Assembly (NCBI RefSeq): GCF_017313275.1
Contig: NZ_JAFLNM010000005.1
Span: 175,586-239,585 of the forward strand
Length of the DNA: 64,000 bases
Direction: 5' to 3'
DNA from: Flagellimonas profundi
GTDB lineage: Bacteria; Bacteroidota; Bacteroidia; Flavobacteriales; Flavobacteriaceae
Shown here: piece by piece, positions 18,191 to 27,371 of the stretch
How positions within the stretch are numbered: position 1 is the first letter of the stretch
Layout of the letters: the number at the start of each line of letters is the position of its first letter
Notes under the pieces: generated by a model
The model's database searches: none
Told to the model about the DNA's origin: nothing
The model's input: the letters and a program-made list of their open reading frames with translations, nothing else
Made by a program: the position numbers and the translations under genes

Positions 18191-19831
18191 TTATGCCAAC
18201 ATGGTCACTGGATTCTCTAGGTATGCCCTCAATGTTTGAAGGAATTGAGCCCCGGTTGCACCATCAACTGTTCTGTGATCACAGGCCAATGTAACCTTCA
18301 TGGTACTGCCCGGTACAATTTCTCCGTTTTTAACCACTGGCTTTTCAACAATGGCCCCAACGGACAAAATCGCAGAATTCGGTTGATTGATGATGGAAGT
18401 GAATTCCAATATACCGAACATCCCCAAGTTGGAAACGGTAAAAGTACTTCCTTCCATTTCATCTGGCTTGATTTTCTTGTTTCTTGCCCTACCGGCCAAA
18501 TCTTTTACAGCAGTTCCCAATTGCGTTAGGCTTAACTGATCTGCAAATTTTATTACAGGAACCACAAGACCTTCATCTACAGCCACGGCAACGCCCATAT
18601 GCACGTGATGTTTGTACACAGTAGTATCTCCGTTCCAAGATGTATTTACCTGAGGGTGCTTTTTGAGCGCCATGGCACAAGCTTTCAACACCATATCGTT
18701 GAAAGACACTTTGGTATCCGGTAAATTGTTGATCTGTGAACGCGATGCCTTTGCATTGTCCATATCTACCTCAATAGTAAGATAGTAATGAGGTGCAGAG
18801 AATTTGGACTCGCCCAAACGCTTGGCGATCACCTTACGCATGGTAGAGTTTTTAACTTCTTCAACGCTTTCCTCACCAACAGGTAGGGCAACTGGTGCTA
18901 CCGCTGGAGAAGCCTCGGTTTTTTCTGCTGATGGTGCAGCTTTTGCAGCAGGTGTAAAGTTCTCTATGTCCTTTTTAACTATTCTACCGTTATCACCCGT
19001 TCCTTTTACATCTGCCAGGTTAATGCCTTTTTCCTCAGCAATCTTTTTGGCCAATGGTGAAGCAAAAATGCGCTGCCCATCTTGTGTGGCAGGTGCTGTT
19101 TCTTCTTTACTGGATGATTCTTCAGCTGCTTTTGGAGCGGCCTCTTTGGAAGCTTCTTTCTTTGGTGCACTCTTGGAAGAGCCACCTCCAGCTTGTGCCT
19201 TCAACACAGCATCGACATCGGTTCCTTCTGGCCCTATGATGGCCAACAAAGAATCCACAGGAGCTCCTTCTCCTTCTTGAATACCGATATGCAAGAGCGT
19301 TCCGGAATAGAACGATTCAAACTCCATGGTTGCCTTGTCGGTTTCAATCTCCGCCAGGATATCTCCTTCCTCTACCTCATCTCCAACGTTCTTTAACCAG
19401 CTTGCTACAGTTCCCTCCTCCATGGTATCGCTCAACCGTGGCATGGTAATAATTTCCACTCCTTCGGGAATATCGGCAGGTTCGCTTGCAGAAGTGGCAC
19501 CCTCCGCTACTTCGGGTTCTGAAGTTTTTTCTTCTTTCGCTGAATCGGAAGAACTTTCCGACCCGCCATTCAACAGACCTGAAATATCTTCTCCTTCCTC
19601 ACCGATTATGGCTAAAAGTGAATCAACCGGGGCGCCATCACCTTCCTCTATTCCGATGTGGAGCAAAGTCCCTTCGTGAAAAGATTCAAATTCCATGGTG
19701 GCTTTATCGGTTTCGATTTCCGCCAATATATCCCCTTCTTCGACTTTGTCCCCTACTTGTTTGAGCCATTTTGCCACGGTTCCTTCTTCCATGGTATCGC
19801 TCAATCTAGGCATGTTGATTACTTCTGCCAT
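18191..19831 (-). CDS. pdhC: pyruvate dehydrogenase E2, dihydrolipoamide acetyltransferase
   Basis: The acetyltransferase core of the pyruvate dehydrogenase complex, 546 residues. Two lipoyl domains are present, with lipoylated Lys43 and Lys166 each in ETDKATMEFES. They are joined by Ala/Glu/Ser-rich linkers to an E3-binding domain (about residues 254-290, RIFASPLAKKIAEE) and a catalytic domain whose active site is DHRTVDG (His519, Asp523). It is 4 bases downstream of pdhA. The E1 beta subunit gene (pdhB) is not adjacent, so the complex must draw it from elsewhere in the genome. Confidence 0.96.
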   Translation of the reverse strand: MAEVINMPRLSDTMEEGTVAKWLKQVGDKVEEGDILAEIETDKATMEFESFHEGTLLHIGIEEGDGAPVDSLLAIIGEEGEDISGLLNGGSESSSDSAKEEKTSEPEVAEGATSASEPADIPEGVEIITMPRLSDTMEEGTVASWLKNVGDEVEEGDILAEIETDKATMEFESFYSGTLLHIGIQEGEGAPVDSLLAIIGPEGTDVDAVLKAQAGGGSSKSAPKKEASKEAAPKAAEESSSKEETAPATQDGQRIFASPLAKKIAEEKGINLADVKGTGDNGRIVKKDIENFTPAAKAAPSAEKTEASPAVAPVALPVGEESVEEVKNSTMRKVIAKRLGESKFSAPHYYLTIEVDMDNAKASRSQINNLPDTKVSFNDMVLKACAMALKKHPQVNTSWNGDTTVYKHHVHMGVAVAVDEGLVVPVIKFADQLSLTQLGTAVKDLAGRARNKKIKPDEMEGSTFTVSNLGMFGILEFTSIINQPNSAILSVGAIVEKPVVKNGEIVPGSTMKVTLACDHRTVDGATGAQFLQTLRAYLENPVTMLA

Positions 19832-19835
19832 CTAA

Positions 19836-20834
19836 TTATAATTTATGTTGTAAAAATGGATAGTCTTCTTGCTCGTAAACGGTGTCGTACAACTGTTCTT
19901 TTGGTGGGAAATCTGACTCTTCAGCAAATTTCTCGCACTCTTTCACTAAGTCCTTCACCTTTTTATCGATTTTCTTCAGGTCATCTTCCGATGCGTATCC
20001 CTTCTCAAGAATCACATCTTTAACCTGCGTAATCGGATCTATCTTTTTATACTCTTCTACTTCTTCTTTTGTTCTGTAGTGTTGGGCATCGGACATGGAG
20101 TGACCACGGTATCTGTACGTCTTCATCTCCAAGAAAGTCGGTCCTCCCCCTGTTCTTGCACGCTCTATGGCCTTGTCCATTTCCTTGGCAACAATGGCCG
20201 GATCCATTCCGTCTACCGGACCACATGGCATTTCGTAACCAAGACCCAACTTCCATATATCGGTCGAGTGTGATGTACGGGCCACGGAAGTTCCCATGGC
20301 ATAGCCGTTGTTTTCACAAATGAACACTACTGGCAATTGCCACAACATGGCCAAGTTAAAGGCCTCGTGAAGCGAACCTTGCCTAACAGCACCATCGCCC
20401 ATGTAACAAAGTGTTACGGAGTCCCTTTTAAAATATTTATCGCCGAATGCCAATCCAGCGCCCAAAGGAATTTGTCCACCTACAATTCCATGTCCACCAT
20501 AAAAACGGTGTTCTTTGGAGAAAATGTGCATGGAACCACCATTACCTTTGGAGGTACCTGTTACTTTTCCATATAGTTCTGCCATCACTTTTCGAGGATC
20601 CACTCCCATACCTATCGGTTGAACGTGGTTTCGATAAGCAGTGATCATGCGGTCCTTTTCCAGGTCCATTGCGTGCAATGCCCCTGCCAGAACCGCTTCC
20701 TGACCATTGTATAGGTGCAGAAAACCTCTAACTTTTTGCTGAATATATACGGCGGCAAGTTTATCCTCGAACTTTCTCCAGAAAAACATGTCCTCGTACC
20801 ATTTAAGGTAAACTTCTTTGGTGATTTTTTTCAT
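19836..20834 (-). CDS. pdhA: pyruvate dehydrogenase E1 component, alpha subunit
   Basis: A 332-residue thiamine-diphosphate enzyme subunit that decarboxylates pyruvate with an E1 beta partner. The TPP/Mg motif begins GDG at residues 146-148 and ends with the NN at 175-176 in FICENNGYAMGT. The RYRGHSMSDA segment carries the regulatory loop region. It is the first gene of a two-gene operon with pdhC. The length and lack of a fused beta domain show the heterotetrameric form. Confidence 0.95.
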   Translation of the reverse strand: MKKITKEVYLKWYEDMFFWRKFEDKLAAVYIQQKVRGFLHLYNGQEAVLAGALHAMDLEKDRMITAYRNHVQPIGMGVDPRKVMAELYGKVTGTSKGNGGSMHIFSKEHRFYGGHGIVGGQIPLGAGLAFGDKYFKRDSVTLCYMGDGAVRQGSLHEAFNLAMLWQLPVVFICENNGYAMGTSVARTSHSTDIWKLGLGYEMPCGPVDGMDPAIVAKEMDKAIERARTGGGPTFLEMKTYRYRGHSMSDAQHYRTKEEVEEYKKIDPITQVKDVILEKGYASEDDLKKIDKKVKDLVKECEKFAEESDFPPKEQLYDTVYEQEDYPFLQHKL

Positions 20835-20876
20835 CTACAGTTGTATTAAATGAATTTCGCCCTGTGGTAGGGAAAG

Positions 20877-20884
20877 CAAAAATA
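20877..20884 (-). promoter_or_regulatory. candidate promoter -7 box of pdhA-pdhC
   Basis: CAAAAATA on the plus strand reads TATTTTTG on the minus strand, matching TAnnTTTG about 43 bases before the pdhA start. No clear -33 TTTG was found. Confidence 0.4.
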
Positions 20885-20915
20885 CATATATATCTGTTTT
20901 GGAAAAAGAATTGAA

Positions 20916-21407
20916 TTAAGAATCGCCCAAAAATGAGCTATTGAATGCCAATGGCAAAATATCCGCGGTGGAATTGCACTTGTATATAGGGCCAGTTTCT
21001 GAACTTAACAACAACGAAATCGGGCTTTTCTGCTTTTGTTCATACTCTATAATGGACTGCCTGCAATTGCCACATGGAGCAGCAGGTTCGCCATTCGCTT
21101 CCTTGGATGAAGAAGCACTGATGGCAATAGCCTTTACGGGCACCCCAGGATATTTTGCCCCGGCATGAAAAATGGCCACGCGCTCGGCACATAAGCCTGA
21201 AGGATAGGAAGCATTCTCCTGATTGTTCCCGATGACCACTTCGCCATTCTCCAAAAGTACGGCGGCACCGACCTTAAATTTGGAATATGGCGCGTAGGCA
21301 TCTTGTCTTGCTGCCGCGGCCTGCTTTAACAATTTTTGCTCGTTTTGTGACAACTCCGATGCATCATCAAAAATGAGCAGTTCAAAACCAATTTTCTCTT
21401 TTTTCAT
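20916..21407 (-). CDS. cdd: cytidine deaminase
   Basis: A 163-residue pyrimidine salvage enzyme that deaminates cytidine and deoxycytidine. The zinc-site motifs of the family are CAE (Cys73-Ala-Glu75 in GLCAERVAI) and PCGNC (Cys112, Cys115), so this is the three-cysteine tetrameric type. A short N-terminal extension precedes the catalytic core. A TATTTTTG box (minus strand, 21426-21433) lies about 20 bases before the start. The order porV, cdd, pdhA, pdhC is, to my knowledge, common in Flavobacteriaceae. Confidence 0.94.
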   Translation of the reverse strand: MKKEKIGFELLIFDDASELSQNEQKLLKQAAAARQDAYAPYSKFKVGAAVLLENGEVVIGNNQENASYPSGLCAERVAIFHAGAKYPGVPVKAIAISASSSKEANGEPAAPCGNCRQSIIEYEQKQKSPISLLLSSETGPIYKCNSTADILPLAFNSSFLGDS

Positions 21408-21425
21408 TTAAACCCGAGTGTATTC

Positions 21426-21433
21426 CAAAAATA
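21426..21433 (-). promoter_or_regulatory. candidate promoter -7 box of cdd
   Basis: CAAAAATA on the plus strand is TATTTTTG on the minus strand, placed directly in the T-rich tail of the porV terminator and about 19 bases before the cdd ATG. Confidence 0.35.
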
Positions 21434-21435
21434 GA

Positions 21436-21460
21436 AAAACCTGCCCAAGGGACAGGTTTT
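21436..21460 (-). terminator. terminator of porV
   Basis: AAAACCTG (21436-21443) pairs with CAGGTTTT (21453-21460), and the stem is extended by CC/GG around one mismatch. On the minus strand it is followed by a T-rich tract. Confidence 0.7.
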
Positions 21461-21483
21461 CATTCATATATTTTATGCCCTTT

Positions 21484-22629
21484 TTAATCGTTGTAGAATT
21501 CTTCACCGAAATTAAAGGTAAGGGAAAATCGCAATGTGTTTTCCAAAGGATTTCTTACTTGTGAGGTAGAGAACAGATAGGAAAGGTCTATTTGTGCTGA
21601 TTTAAACTTGAAACCGGCCCCGAGCGTAAAGAATTTTCTAGATCCTTTTTCTTCACTTTCGTTAAAGTAACCACTTCGCAACATAAATGCCTCTCTAAAC
21701 CTATACTCGGCACCCAATGCCCAAGTTACTTCCTTGAGCTCTTCACCGAACCCATCGGGTGCATCGCCAAAGGATTCGAATATTCCATTAAAAAAACTGA
21801 TGTTTTGGTATTCATCATTATCTTCTGCCGTAATTTGCCCATCACCATTAAAATCCCTGGGCGTGGGAACCAATAGCTTATTAAATTCGGTACTTATGGC
21901 CAAGACATTGTCTTGATCAAAAATAAAATCGAAACCTCCACCGAATTTGAGGTTTGTAGGCAAAAAGTTCTCTTGCCCCCCAGCATCATATTGTAAAGAA
22001 CCGCCTAAGTTGGAAATATTGAAGCCCGCTCTCCATCGTCCATCATAATTACTGTAAGCAATTTCTCGAGACCGATAGAAACCTGCAATATCCACAGCAA
22101 AAGCATTGGCCGCCTGTGAATCTTGGGAACTATCCTGAAAACGAAGGTTAGAACTTATGAATCGACCTCCGATTGCCATGGAAAAGCTCGGACTCAGTTT
22201 TAAAGAGTAAGAACCGTCCAAAGCAAATTCATTGGGCTTGACCAGCGTGGGTTGTTGATCAAAAGTCTGCCTTAGTTCAATTTCCCCCAATCCAAAATAA
22301 CGAAGTCCAAAAGCAAAGGCACTCCGATCATTTAATTTGTTATAATAATTGGCATTTAAAAGGGAAACATCGTTTACAATGGTTTCCAGATACGGGGTAT
22401 AACTGATTCCGATTCCCGATTTTTGGGTGGCAAAGGCATATTTGGCCGGATTCCACTGTTGGGAATATGCATCAAAAGAAGTTGCCACACCCATATCCCC
22501 CATACCGGAAGCCCGTGCATCTGCAGCAATGGTCAAAAAAGGAACCGCTGTCGTAATCGCTCTTTCTTGCTGTGCGCTCATCCAAGGGGCAATGGCAAGC
22601 AGCACTACACATAAAAGTAACTTTCTCAT
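21484..22629 (-). CDS. porV: type IX secretion system outer membrane protein PorV
   Basis: A 381-residue outer membrane beta-barrel of the FadL-like PorV/LptO family. In the type IX system PorV shuttles cargo from the SprA translocon to the PorU sortase. A signal peptide ends near residue 19 (PWMSAQ). The N-terminal plug-like segment FLTIAADARASGMGDMGVAT (about residues 31-50) is characteristic of PorV-type proteins, and the C-terminus ends in alternating barrel strands. It is divergent from gldJ. In Flavobacterium johnsoniae porU sits between these genes, but here only 386 bp separate them. Confidence 0.93.
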   Translation of the reverse strand: MRKLLLCVVLLAIAPWMSAQQERAITTAVPFLTIAADARASGMGDMGVATSFDAYSQQWNPAKYAFATQKSGIGISYTPYLETIVNDVSLLNANYYNKLNDRSAFAFGLRYFGLGEIELRQTFDQQPTLVKPNEFALDGSYSLKLSPSFSMAIGGRFISSNLRFQDSSQDSQAANAFAVDIAGFYRSREIAYSNYDGRWRAGFNISNLGGSLQYDAGGQENFLPTNLKFGGGFDFIFDQDNVLAISTEFNKLLVPTPRDFNGDGQITAEDNDEYQNISFFNGIFESFGDAPDGFGEELKEVTWALGAEYRFREAFMLRSGYFNESEEKGSRKFFTLGAGFKFKSAQIDLSYLFSTSQVRNPLENTLRFSLTFNFGEEFYND

Positions 22630-23015
22630 TATAAGTATTTAGCGTTTAGTAAAGTTCAAGATCCAAGATATACCAAATGGATATATTATGAGTAAACGTT
22701 GATTTCCATGAATTCTTGTATTATAGGTATGTTTTTTAAAATTACCAGGTAGGGCTTTTCCCAAAAACTTACCTGAAAATTTTCATTGGAAGTAATTTAA
22801 TCATTAAAAGCAAAGGTTGGCATACTAATTTGGCACCTTCTCCGTTACTGAAGTGTAGCGTTAGCCAATTGCAGCGCCACCAGAAATATTTGATGAGCAC
22901 AAAATATAATGGTAAAAACACCGTTTTAATGCCATCGAAGGATTTTTAAAATCAAAACAAATTGAAGTTACTGAGGGTATAAAGCCCTGAGTTTTAAAGT
23001 ACTCAAGCCCAAATT
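22630..23015. other. porV-gldJ divergent intergenic region, no gene seen
   Basis: A 386-bp AT-rich spacer between divergently transcribed porV and gldJ. It must contain both promoters, but no convincing TAnnTTTG/TTTG pair was found. A minus-strand frame open from about 22945 to the stop at 22769 has no start codon with plausible context and a composition (many Trp, Leu and Cys) that does not look like a Flavobacterial protein. No porU remnant was recognised. Confidence 0.5.
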
Positions 23016-24665
23016 ATGAAAAAACACTTAATCAAAGTTGTACTTTCTTGCGCCGTAGTAATGGGAAGTTTTTCAAGTTGTAAAAACTCTTCCTCGTCAA
23101 AGAATGTCTCCAGAGCCACTGGTTGGAAAATTAATGCCAAAGAAGGAGGATTTCAATACAATTCGGACTTTAAAGAGCAAGAAACTCCTCCAGGGACTGT
23201 ATTTGTGGAAGGTGGAACATTTACCAAAGGTAAGGTCCAAGACGATATCATGCATGATTGGAACAACACTCCGACCCAACAGCATGTTCAGTCTTTCTAC
23301 ATGGATGAAACCGAGGTGACCAATGTAATGTACTTGGAATACTTGGACTATCTGAAGGAAGTATATCCTCCCGACAACCCCAATTATGCCAATATTTATA
23401 AAGGTGCACTACCAGACACTTTGGTTTGGAGAAACAGATTGGGCTTTAACGAAACCATGACCAACAATTATTTAAGGCACCCGGCTTATGCAGAGTATCC
23501 CGTTGTTGGTGTTAACTGGGTACAAGCCACTCAATATGCAGAATGGAGAACGGACAGGGTAAATGAAGTTATGCTGGAAAGAGAGGGCTACCTGGCTGAA
23601 GACACTAAATACAAAGTATTGAACGGCGAGTTGGATGGTACTTTTAGCACAGAAGCTTATTTGAACAATCCAGAATCTGTTTATGGAGGCGAAATTGACT
23701 CGCTACAAGGAAAACAAAAGCAAGACTCTATCAACGCCTTTGCCAAAAGAAGTAGCGGTATAATAATGCCTGCCTACAGACTACCTACCGAAACAGAGTG
23801 GGAATATGCAGCACAGGCCCTAGTTGGAACCAGAGAGTACAACAATTACAGAGGTAGAAAAAAATATCCATGGGAGGGTGATTACACTCGAAATGGACAA
23901 CGTGTAGGACGTGGAGACCAATTAGCCAACTTTAAACAAGGTAAAGGTGATTACGGCGGTATTGCCGGTTGGTCCGATGATGGTGCCGATATTACCGGGG
24001 AGGTTAAATCATACAAGCCCAACGATTTTGGACTGTATGATATGGCCGGTAACGTGAATGAATGGGTGGCAGATGTATACCGTCCAATTGTTGATGACGA
24101 AATAAGTGACTTCAATTACTATCGTGGAAACGTCTTTATGAAAAAAGCCATTGGCGAAGACGGAAAAGTTGAAATTTTGGAAGATAATATTGTTTATGAC
24201 ACCTTACCGAACGGTAAAATTGTGGCTGTCAATCTTCCCGGGGAAATAAAAGAAGTTCCTGTTACAGAAGAAGAAACCTACTTGAGGACCAACTTTGACA
24301 AGAGTGACAACAGAGGGTTCCGAGATGGTGACCCAGGTTCTTCAAGATTCTTCAGTCGTTTTAGCGATGAAGAAGACAATCAAAGAATGTACGATTCTCC
24401 ACAACATAAAGTAGAACGAAACGACGAAGGCGAATTGGTTCGTCAGTATGATGAGTCCAACTACAGAACCTCTTTGATCAACAACGAAGTTCGAGTTTAC
24501 AAAGGAGGATCTTGGAGAGATCGCGCCTACTGGTTGGATCCCGCACAACGTAGATACTTGCCACAGTATATGGCAACGGACGATATCGGCTTTAGATGTG
24601 CCATGTCCAGAGTTGGATCTAAATCCAGGACCAAGAAAACGGTACGACACAAAAAAGCGAGATAA
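23016..24665 (+). CDS. gldJ: gliding motility lipoprotein GldJ
   Basis: A 549-residue lipoprotein of the gliding machinery and type IX secretion system, related to the formylglycine-generating-enzyme (FGE/sulfatase-modifying) fold. The lipobox is FSSC with Cys22. FGE-like segments include GTVFVEGGTFTKG (about residues 59-71), a YRLPTETEWEYAAQ motif (about 255-268), the FGLYDMAGNVNEWVADVYRP stretch (about 337-356) and the C-terminal VYKGGSWRDRAYW and DIGFRCAMSR. In model species GldJ stabilises other Gld proteins and is needed for secretion. It ends at a strong terminator before murF. Confidence 0.95.
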   Translation: MKKHLIKVVLSCAVVMGSFSSCKNSSSSKNVSRATGWKINAKEGGFQYNSDFKEQETPPGTVFVEGGTFTKGKVQDDIMHDWNNTPTQQHVQSFYMDETEVTNVMYLEYLDYLKEVYPPDNPNYANIYKGALPDTLVWRNRLGFNETMTNNYLRHPAYAEYPVVGVNWVQATQYAEWRTDRVNEVMLEREGYLAEDTKYKVLNGELDGTFSTEAYLNNPESVYGGEIDSLQGKQKQDSINAFAKRSSGIIMPAYRLPTETEWEYAAQALVGTREYNNYRGRKKYPWEGDYTRNGQRVGRGDQLANFKQGKGDYGGIAGWSDDGADITGEVKSYKPNDFGLYDMAGNVNEWVADVYRPIVDDEISDFNYYRGNVFMKKAIGEDGKVEILEDNIVYDTLPNGKIVAVNLPGEIKEVPVTEEETYLRTNFDKSDNRGFRDGDPGSSRFFSRFSDEEDNQRMYDSPQHKVERNDEGELVRQYDESNYRTSLINNEVRVYKGGSWRDRAYWLDPAQRRYLPQYMATDDIGFRCAMSRVGSKSRTKKTVRHKKAR

Positions 24666-24685
24666 AATAACTTCTTGAGTATTTT

Positions 24686-24720
24686 AAAAGCCCCGGCCAA
24701 AAGGTCGGGGCTTTTTTTTT
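24686..24720 (+). terminator. terminator of gldJ
   Basis: The GC-rich hairpin has arms AAAAGCCCCGGCC and GGTCGGGGCTTTT with an AAAA loop and ends in about ten T. It separates gldJ from murF and rules out the longer murF reading frame starting at 24675. Confidence 0.85.
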
Positions 24721-24731
24721 ATCTTCGATTT

Positions 24732-26006
24732 ATGACAATGGAAGAGTTGCACGCTCTATTTCTGGAGCACCCAAAAATATGTACGGACACTCGGAAAATC
24801 ACCGAAAACTGTATGTTCTTTGCCTTAAAGGGCCCCAATTTCAATGGCAATGCATTTGCCCAGGAAGCCTTGGACAAAGGTGCTGCGTATGCCGTAATAG
24901 ACGAGAAAGAATTTAAAACGTCCGACAGATTTGTTGTTTGCGAAGATGTTTTGGGCACTTTGCAACAATTGGCAACCTATCACAGGAATTATTCAAAGGC
25001 CAAAATAGTGTCGTTAACGGGCAGTAACGGAAAAACAACGACCAAAGAGCTCATCAACGCGGTCATCTCCAAAAAATACAAAACCATTGCCACCCAAGGC
25101 AACCTCAACAATCATATTGGTGTTCCCCTGACCTTGCTTTCCATAAAGGAGGACACCGAAATCACCATTGTGGAAATGGGTGCCAACCATCAAAAGGAAA
25201 TCGAGTTTCTGTGCAGCATTGCCCAGCCCGATTTTGGCTACATCACCAATTTTGGGAAAGCCCACTTGGAGGGATTTGGAGGCGTGGAAGGCGTTATCAA
25301 AGGTAAAAGCGAAATGTATGATTATTTAATGGCCAACGACAACTACGTTTTCTTTAATGCCGATGATGACATTCAAAAAGGGAAGTTGGCGAACTACACC
25401 AAAAAGATGGGTTTTAGCACAAACGACCCCAACTATTACAACATCAAATTCCTTGGGGTGGACCCTTTTGTTTCCTTGGAGGCAGAGGGCACTCAAATAC
25501 AAACGCAACTGGTGGGCAAGTACAACTTTCCCAATTGTTGTGCGGCCATTTTAATGGGAAAATATTTCAACGTCCCCATAGACGATATCAAATCGGCCAT
25601 TGAAGCCTATCAGCCACAGAACAATAGGTCCCAGTTACTGTCCAAAAATGGGTTTGATATTGTACTGGATGCCTATAACGCCAACCCTACCAGCATGAAA
25701 GCTGCTCTGGAAAACTTTAGTTTGATGGACGCCCAAAGAAAAACCTTGATCATAGGCGATATGTTCGAACTTGGGGACACGGCAGCCGAAGAACATCAGG
25801 CCATTGCAGATGTTGTAATCGAATTGGGCTTTGATGATGCCTATTTGGTCGGGGAAAATTTCCATGGCACCCATACCAAGCTGAAAAAGTTCAAATCTTT
25901 TGATGATCTAAAGGCATATCTCTCCAAAAACCCTTTGAAAAAAGGGGCATTGCTGATCAAAGGTTCGCGAGGAATGGCGTTGGAACGGGTGTTGGATTTG
26001 TTGTAA
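24732..26006 (+). CDS. murF: UDP-N-acetylmuramoyl-tripeptide--D-alanyl-D-alanine ligase
   Basis: The cytoplasmic ATP-dependent ligase that adds D-Ala-D-Ala to the peptidoglycan precursor. It has 424 residues, typical for MurF. The Mur-ligase P-loop is TGSNGKTTT (residues 96-104). The KGSRGMALERVLDLL ending is characteristic. I choose the ATG at 24732 (MTMEELHALF) because the frame upstream runs through the gldJ terminator. The ATG at 24738 is an equally possible start. It converges on a damaged tRNA-Val copy whose 3' end is 14 bases past the stop. Confidence 0.95.
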   Translation: MTMEELHALFLEHPKICTDTRKITENCMFFALKGPNFNGNAFAQEALDKGAAYAVIDEKEFKTSDRFVVCEDVLGTLQQLATYHRNYSKAKIVSLTGSNGKTTTKELINAVISKKYKTIATQGNLNNHIGVPLTLLSIKEDTEITIVEMGANHQKEIEFLCSIAQPDFGYITNFGKAHLEGFGGVEGVIKGKSEMYDYLMANDNYVFFNADDDIQKGKLANYTKKMGFSTNDPNYYNIKFLGVDPFVSLEAEGTQIQTQLVGKYNFPNCCAAILMGKYFNVPIDDIKSAIEAYQPQNNRSQLLSKNGFDIVLDAYNANPTSMKAALENFSLMDAQRKTLIIGDMFELGDTAAEEHQAIADVVIELGFDDAYLVGENFHGTHTKLKKFKSFDDLKAYLSKNPLKKGALLIKGSRGMALERVLDLL

Positions 26007-26019
26007 TTGGAAGGTAAAA

Positions 26020-26099
26020 GGGGATATGCTGGATTCGATTCGAACCAGTGACCTCTGCCCTGTCAAGACAGCGCTCTAAACCAACTGAGCTAATATCCC
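26020..26099 (-). tRNA. tRNA-Val(GAC), degenerate copy with a disrupted T arm
   Basis: Acceptor, D arm and anticodon arm (loop TTGACAG, anticodon GAC) are identical to the copy at 39356-39430. The 3' part is damaged: the T loop holds 12 instead of 7 bases because ATTCG is repeated (plus strand 26033-26042), the first T-stem pair (49-65) is A-C, and the discriminator position would be C instead of A. Such a T loop should not fold normally, so this is probably a non-functional relic or a recombination junction product. It marks the left edge of the mannan-utilisation region. Confidence 0.7.
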
Positions 26100-26112
26100 G
26101 TTAAAATGGGCT
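26038..26112. repeat. 75-bp direct repeat, left copy (tRNA-Val and upstream flank)
   Basis: Identical base for base to 39369-39443. It covers the T-loop 5' half, variable loop, anticodon arm, D arm and acceptor 5' strand of tRNA-Val(GAC) plus 13 bases beyond the tRNA 5' end. Sequence diverges immediately on both sides. Confidence 0.9.
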
Positions 26113-26285
26113 TTCCTACAATTGGTTACGATCATATCTAGAAAAACAAATAACCAATGTGATGTTAAACCCACCAAATTATGCGATTCGCATTAAACCA
26201 ACCGCTATTGTTTTTTAAAACCCGGACAGAGAAAAGCTATGAATAGAGCGAAGGTTTTCTTAAGTTTACTGTTTAAAAAAATACC

Positions 26286-27371
26286 GTGAACACCCAAATA
26301 CTACCTACGTTGATCCTTGCGATTTTGTTCAATTGCACAGGGACAAAACCAACAAAATTTAGAGCTGACAATGAAAATTTTCAATATAGCGGCCGTTACC
26401 AGCTTCTTGACAACGATGCTGCCCTGATTTCCCCAGGTGCATCTGTCTCCATAAATTTTTCAGGGACCGAATGCAAAGTTTACCTTAAGGGAGAAAACCC
26501 GCCCTACAATTATGTTTCGTTTGAGTTGGATGGCAATTACCTTGGAAGGACAAAAATAGAGAGCAGTGCCGTACAGGAATACCATGTGGAAGTCTCTGCC
26601 GAAAAGAAGGTGCATTCACTAAAAATCATCAAGGAATCCGAAGCCAGCAATGGCTATGTTTTGTTACATGGGATAGAGGTCGAGGAGATTCTGGAGAACG
26701 ATTTTTCCTCCCAACCTTATATTGAGTTCATTGGCGACTCCATAACCTGTGGTGCGGCAGCCGATGGTAGTACCGTACCTTGTGATACAGGAGAATACTT
26801 TGACCATGAAAACGTCTACTTCTCTTATGGGGCCAATGTAGCCCGGGCATTGCAGGCAGATTTTACCTTGAGTTCTGTTTCGGGCATAGGTATGTACAGA
26901 AATTGGAACGATGAGAACATCGAGGAACCCATTATGCCCCAAGTCTATGAAAATTTATACCTCAACACTGATGATACCATTGGGAACAATTTTGATCGCA
27001 CCCCAGATATTGTCAGTATTTGCCTGGGAACCAACGATCTGTCCAATGGTGATGGCGTAAAGCCACGCTTGCCTTTTAACAAGGAGAAATACACGGCCAA
27101 TTATATCAATTTTATAAAAACGGTGTACGGCCACTACCCCAACACGCAGATCGTACTATTGAACAGTCCCATGGTAGGTGGGGAAAAAAACACACTTTTG
27201 GTCTCTTGCCTAAAAGAGGTACAATCTTATTTTGCACAAAACCACAACAAGTCCGTTCTGTTGTTTGAGTTTGACTCTACATATACTAATGGCTGTTTAT
27301 GGCACCCAAGTGTTGAAGAGCACAAGAAAATGGCCCAAAAGTTAACTCCTTTTTTCAGAAAACTACTATAA
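26286..27371 (+). CDS. SGNH/GDSL carbohydrate esterase, family CE2-like
   Basis: A 361-residue probable lipoprotein (GTG start, signal with Cys17 in ILFNC). An N-terminal beta-sandwich (about residues 30-135) precedes an SGNH hydrolase domain with FIGDSITCG (nucleophile Ser152), LGTNDLS (248-254) and His340 in CLWHPSVEEH. This two-domain order is that of CE2 esterases, which remove acetyl groups from glucomannan and xylan. No Asp sits two or three residues before the catalytic His, which fits a Ser-His dyad. Its 3' end abuts the cut end of an epimerase relic on the other strand, so this gene marks a rearrangement junction. Confidence 0.83.
   Translation: MNTQILPTLILAILFNCTGTKPTKFRADNENFQYSGRYQLLDNDAALISPGASVSINFSGTECKVYLKGENPPYNYVSFELDGNYLGRTKIESSAVQEYHVEVSAEKKVHSLKIIKESEASNGYVLLHGIEVEEILENDFSSQPYIEFIGDSITCGAAADGSTVPCDTGEYFDHENVYFSYGANVARALQADFTLSSVSGIGMYRNWNDENIEEPIMPQVYENLYLNTDDTIGNNFDRTPDIVSICLGTNDLSNGDGVKPRLPFNKEKYTANYINFIKTVYGHYPNTQIVLLNSPMVGGEKNTLLVSCLKEVQSYFAQNHNKSVLLFEFDSTYTNGCLWHPSVEEHKKMAQKLTPFFRKLL

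Noticed and set aside
22769..22945. Open minus-strand frame in the porV-gldJ gap, considered as a porU remnant
   Set aside because: No start codon with context, unusual amino-acid composition, and no resemblance to the C-terminus of a C25 peptidase that I could recognise.
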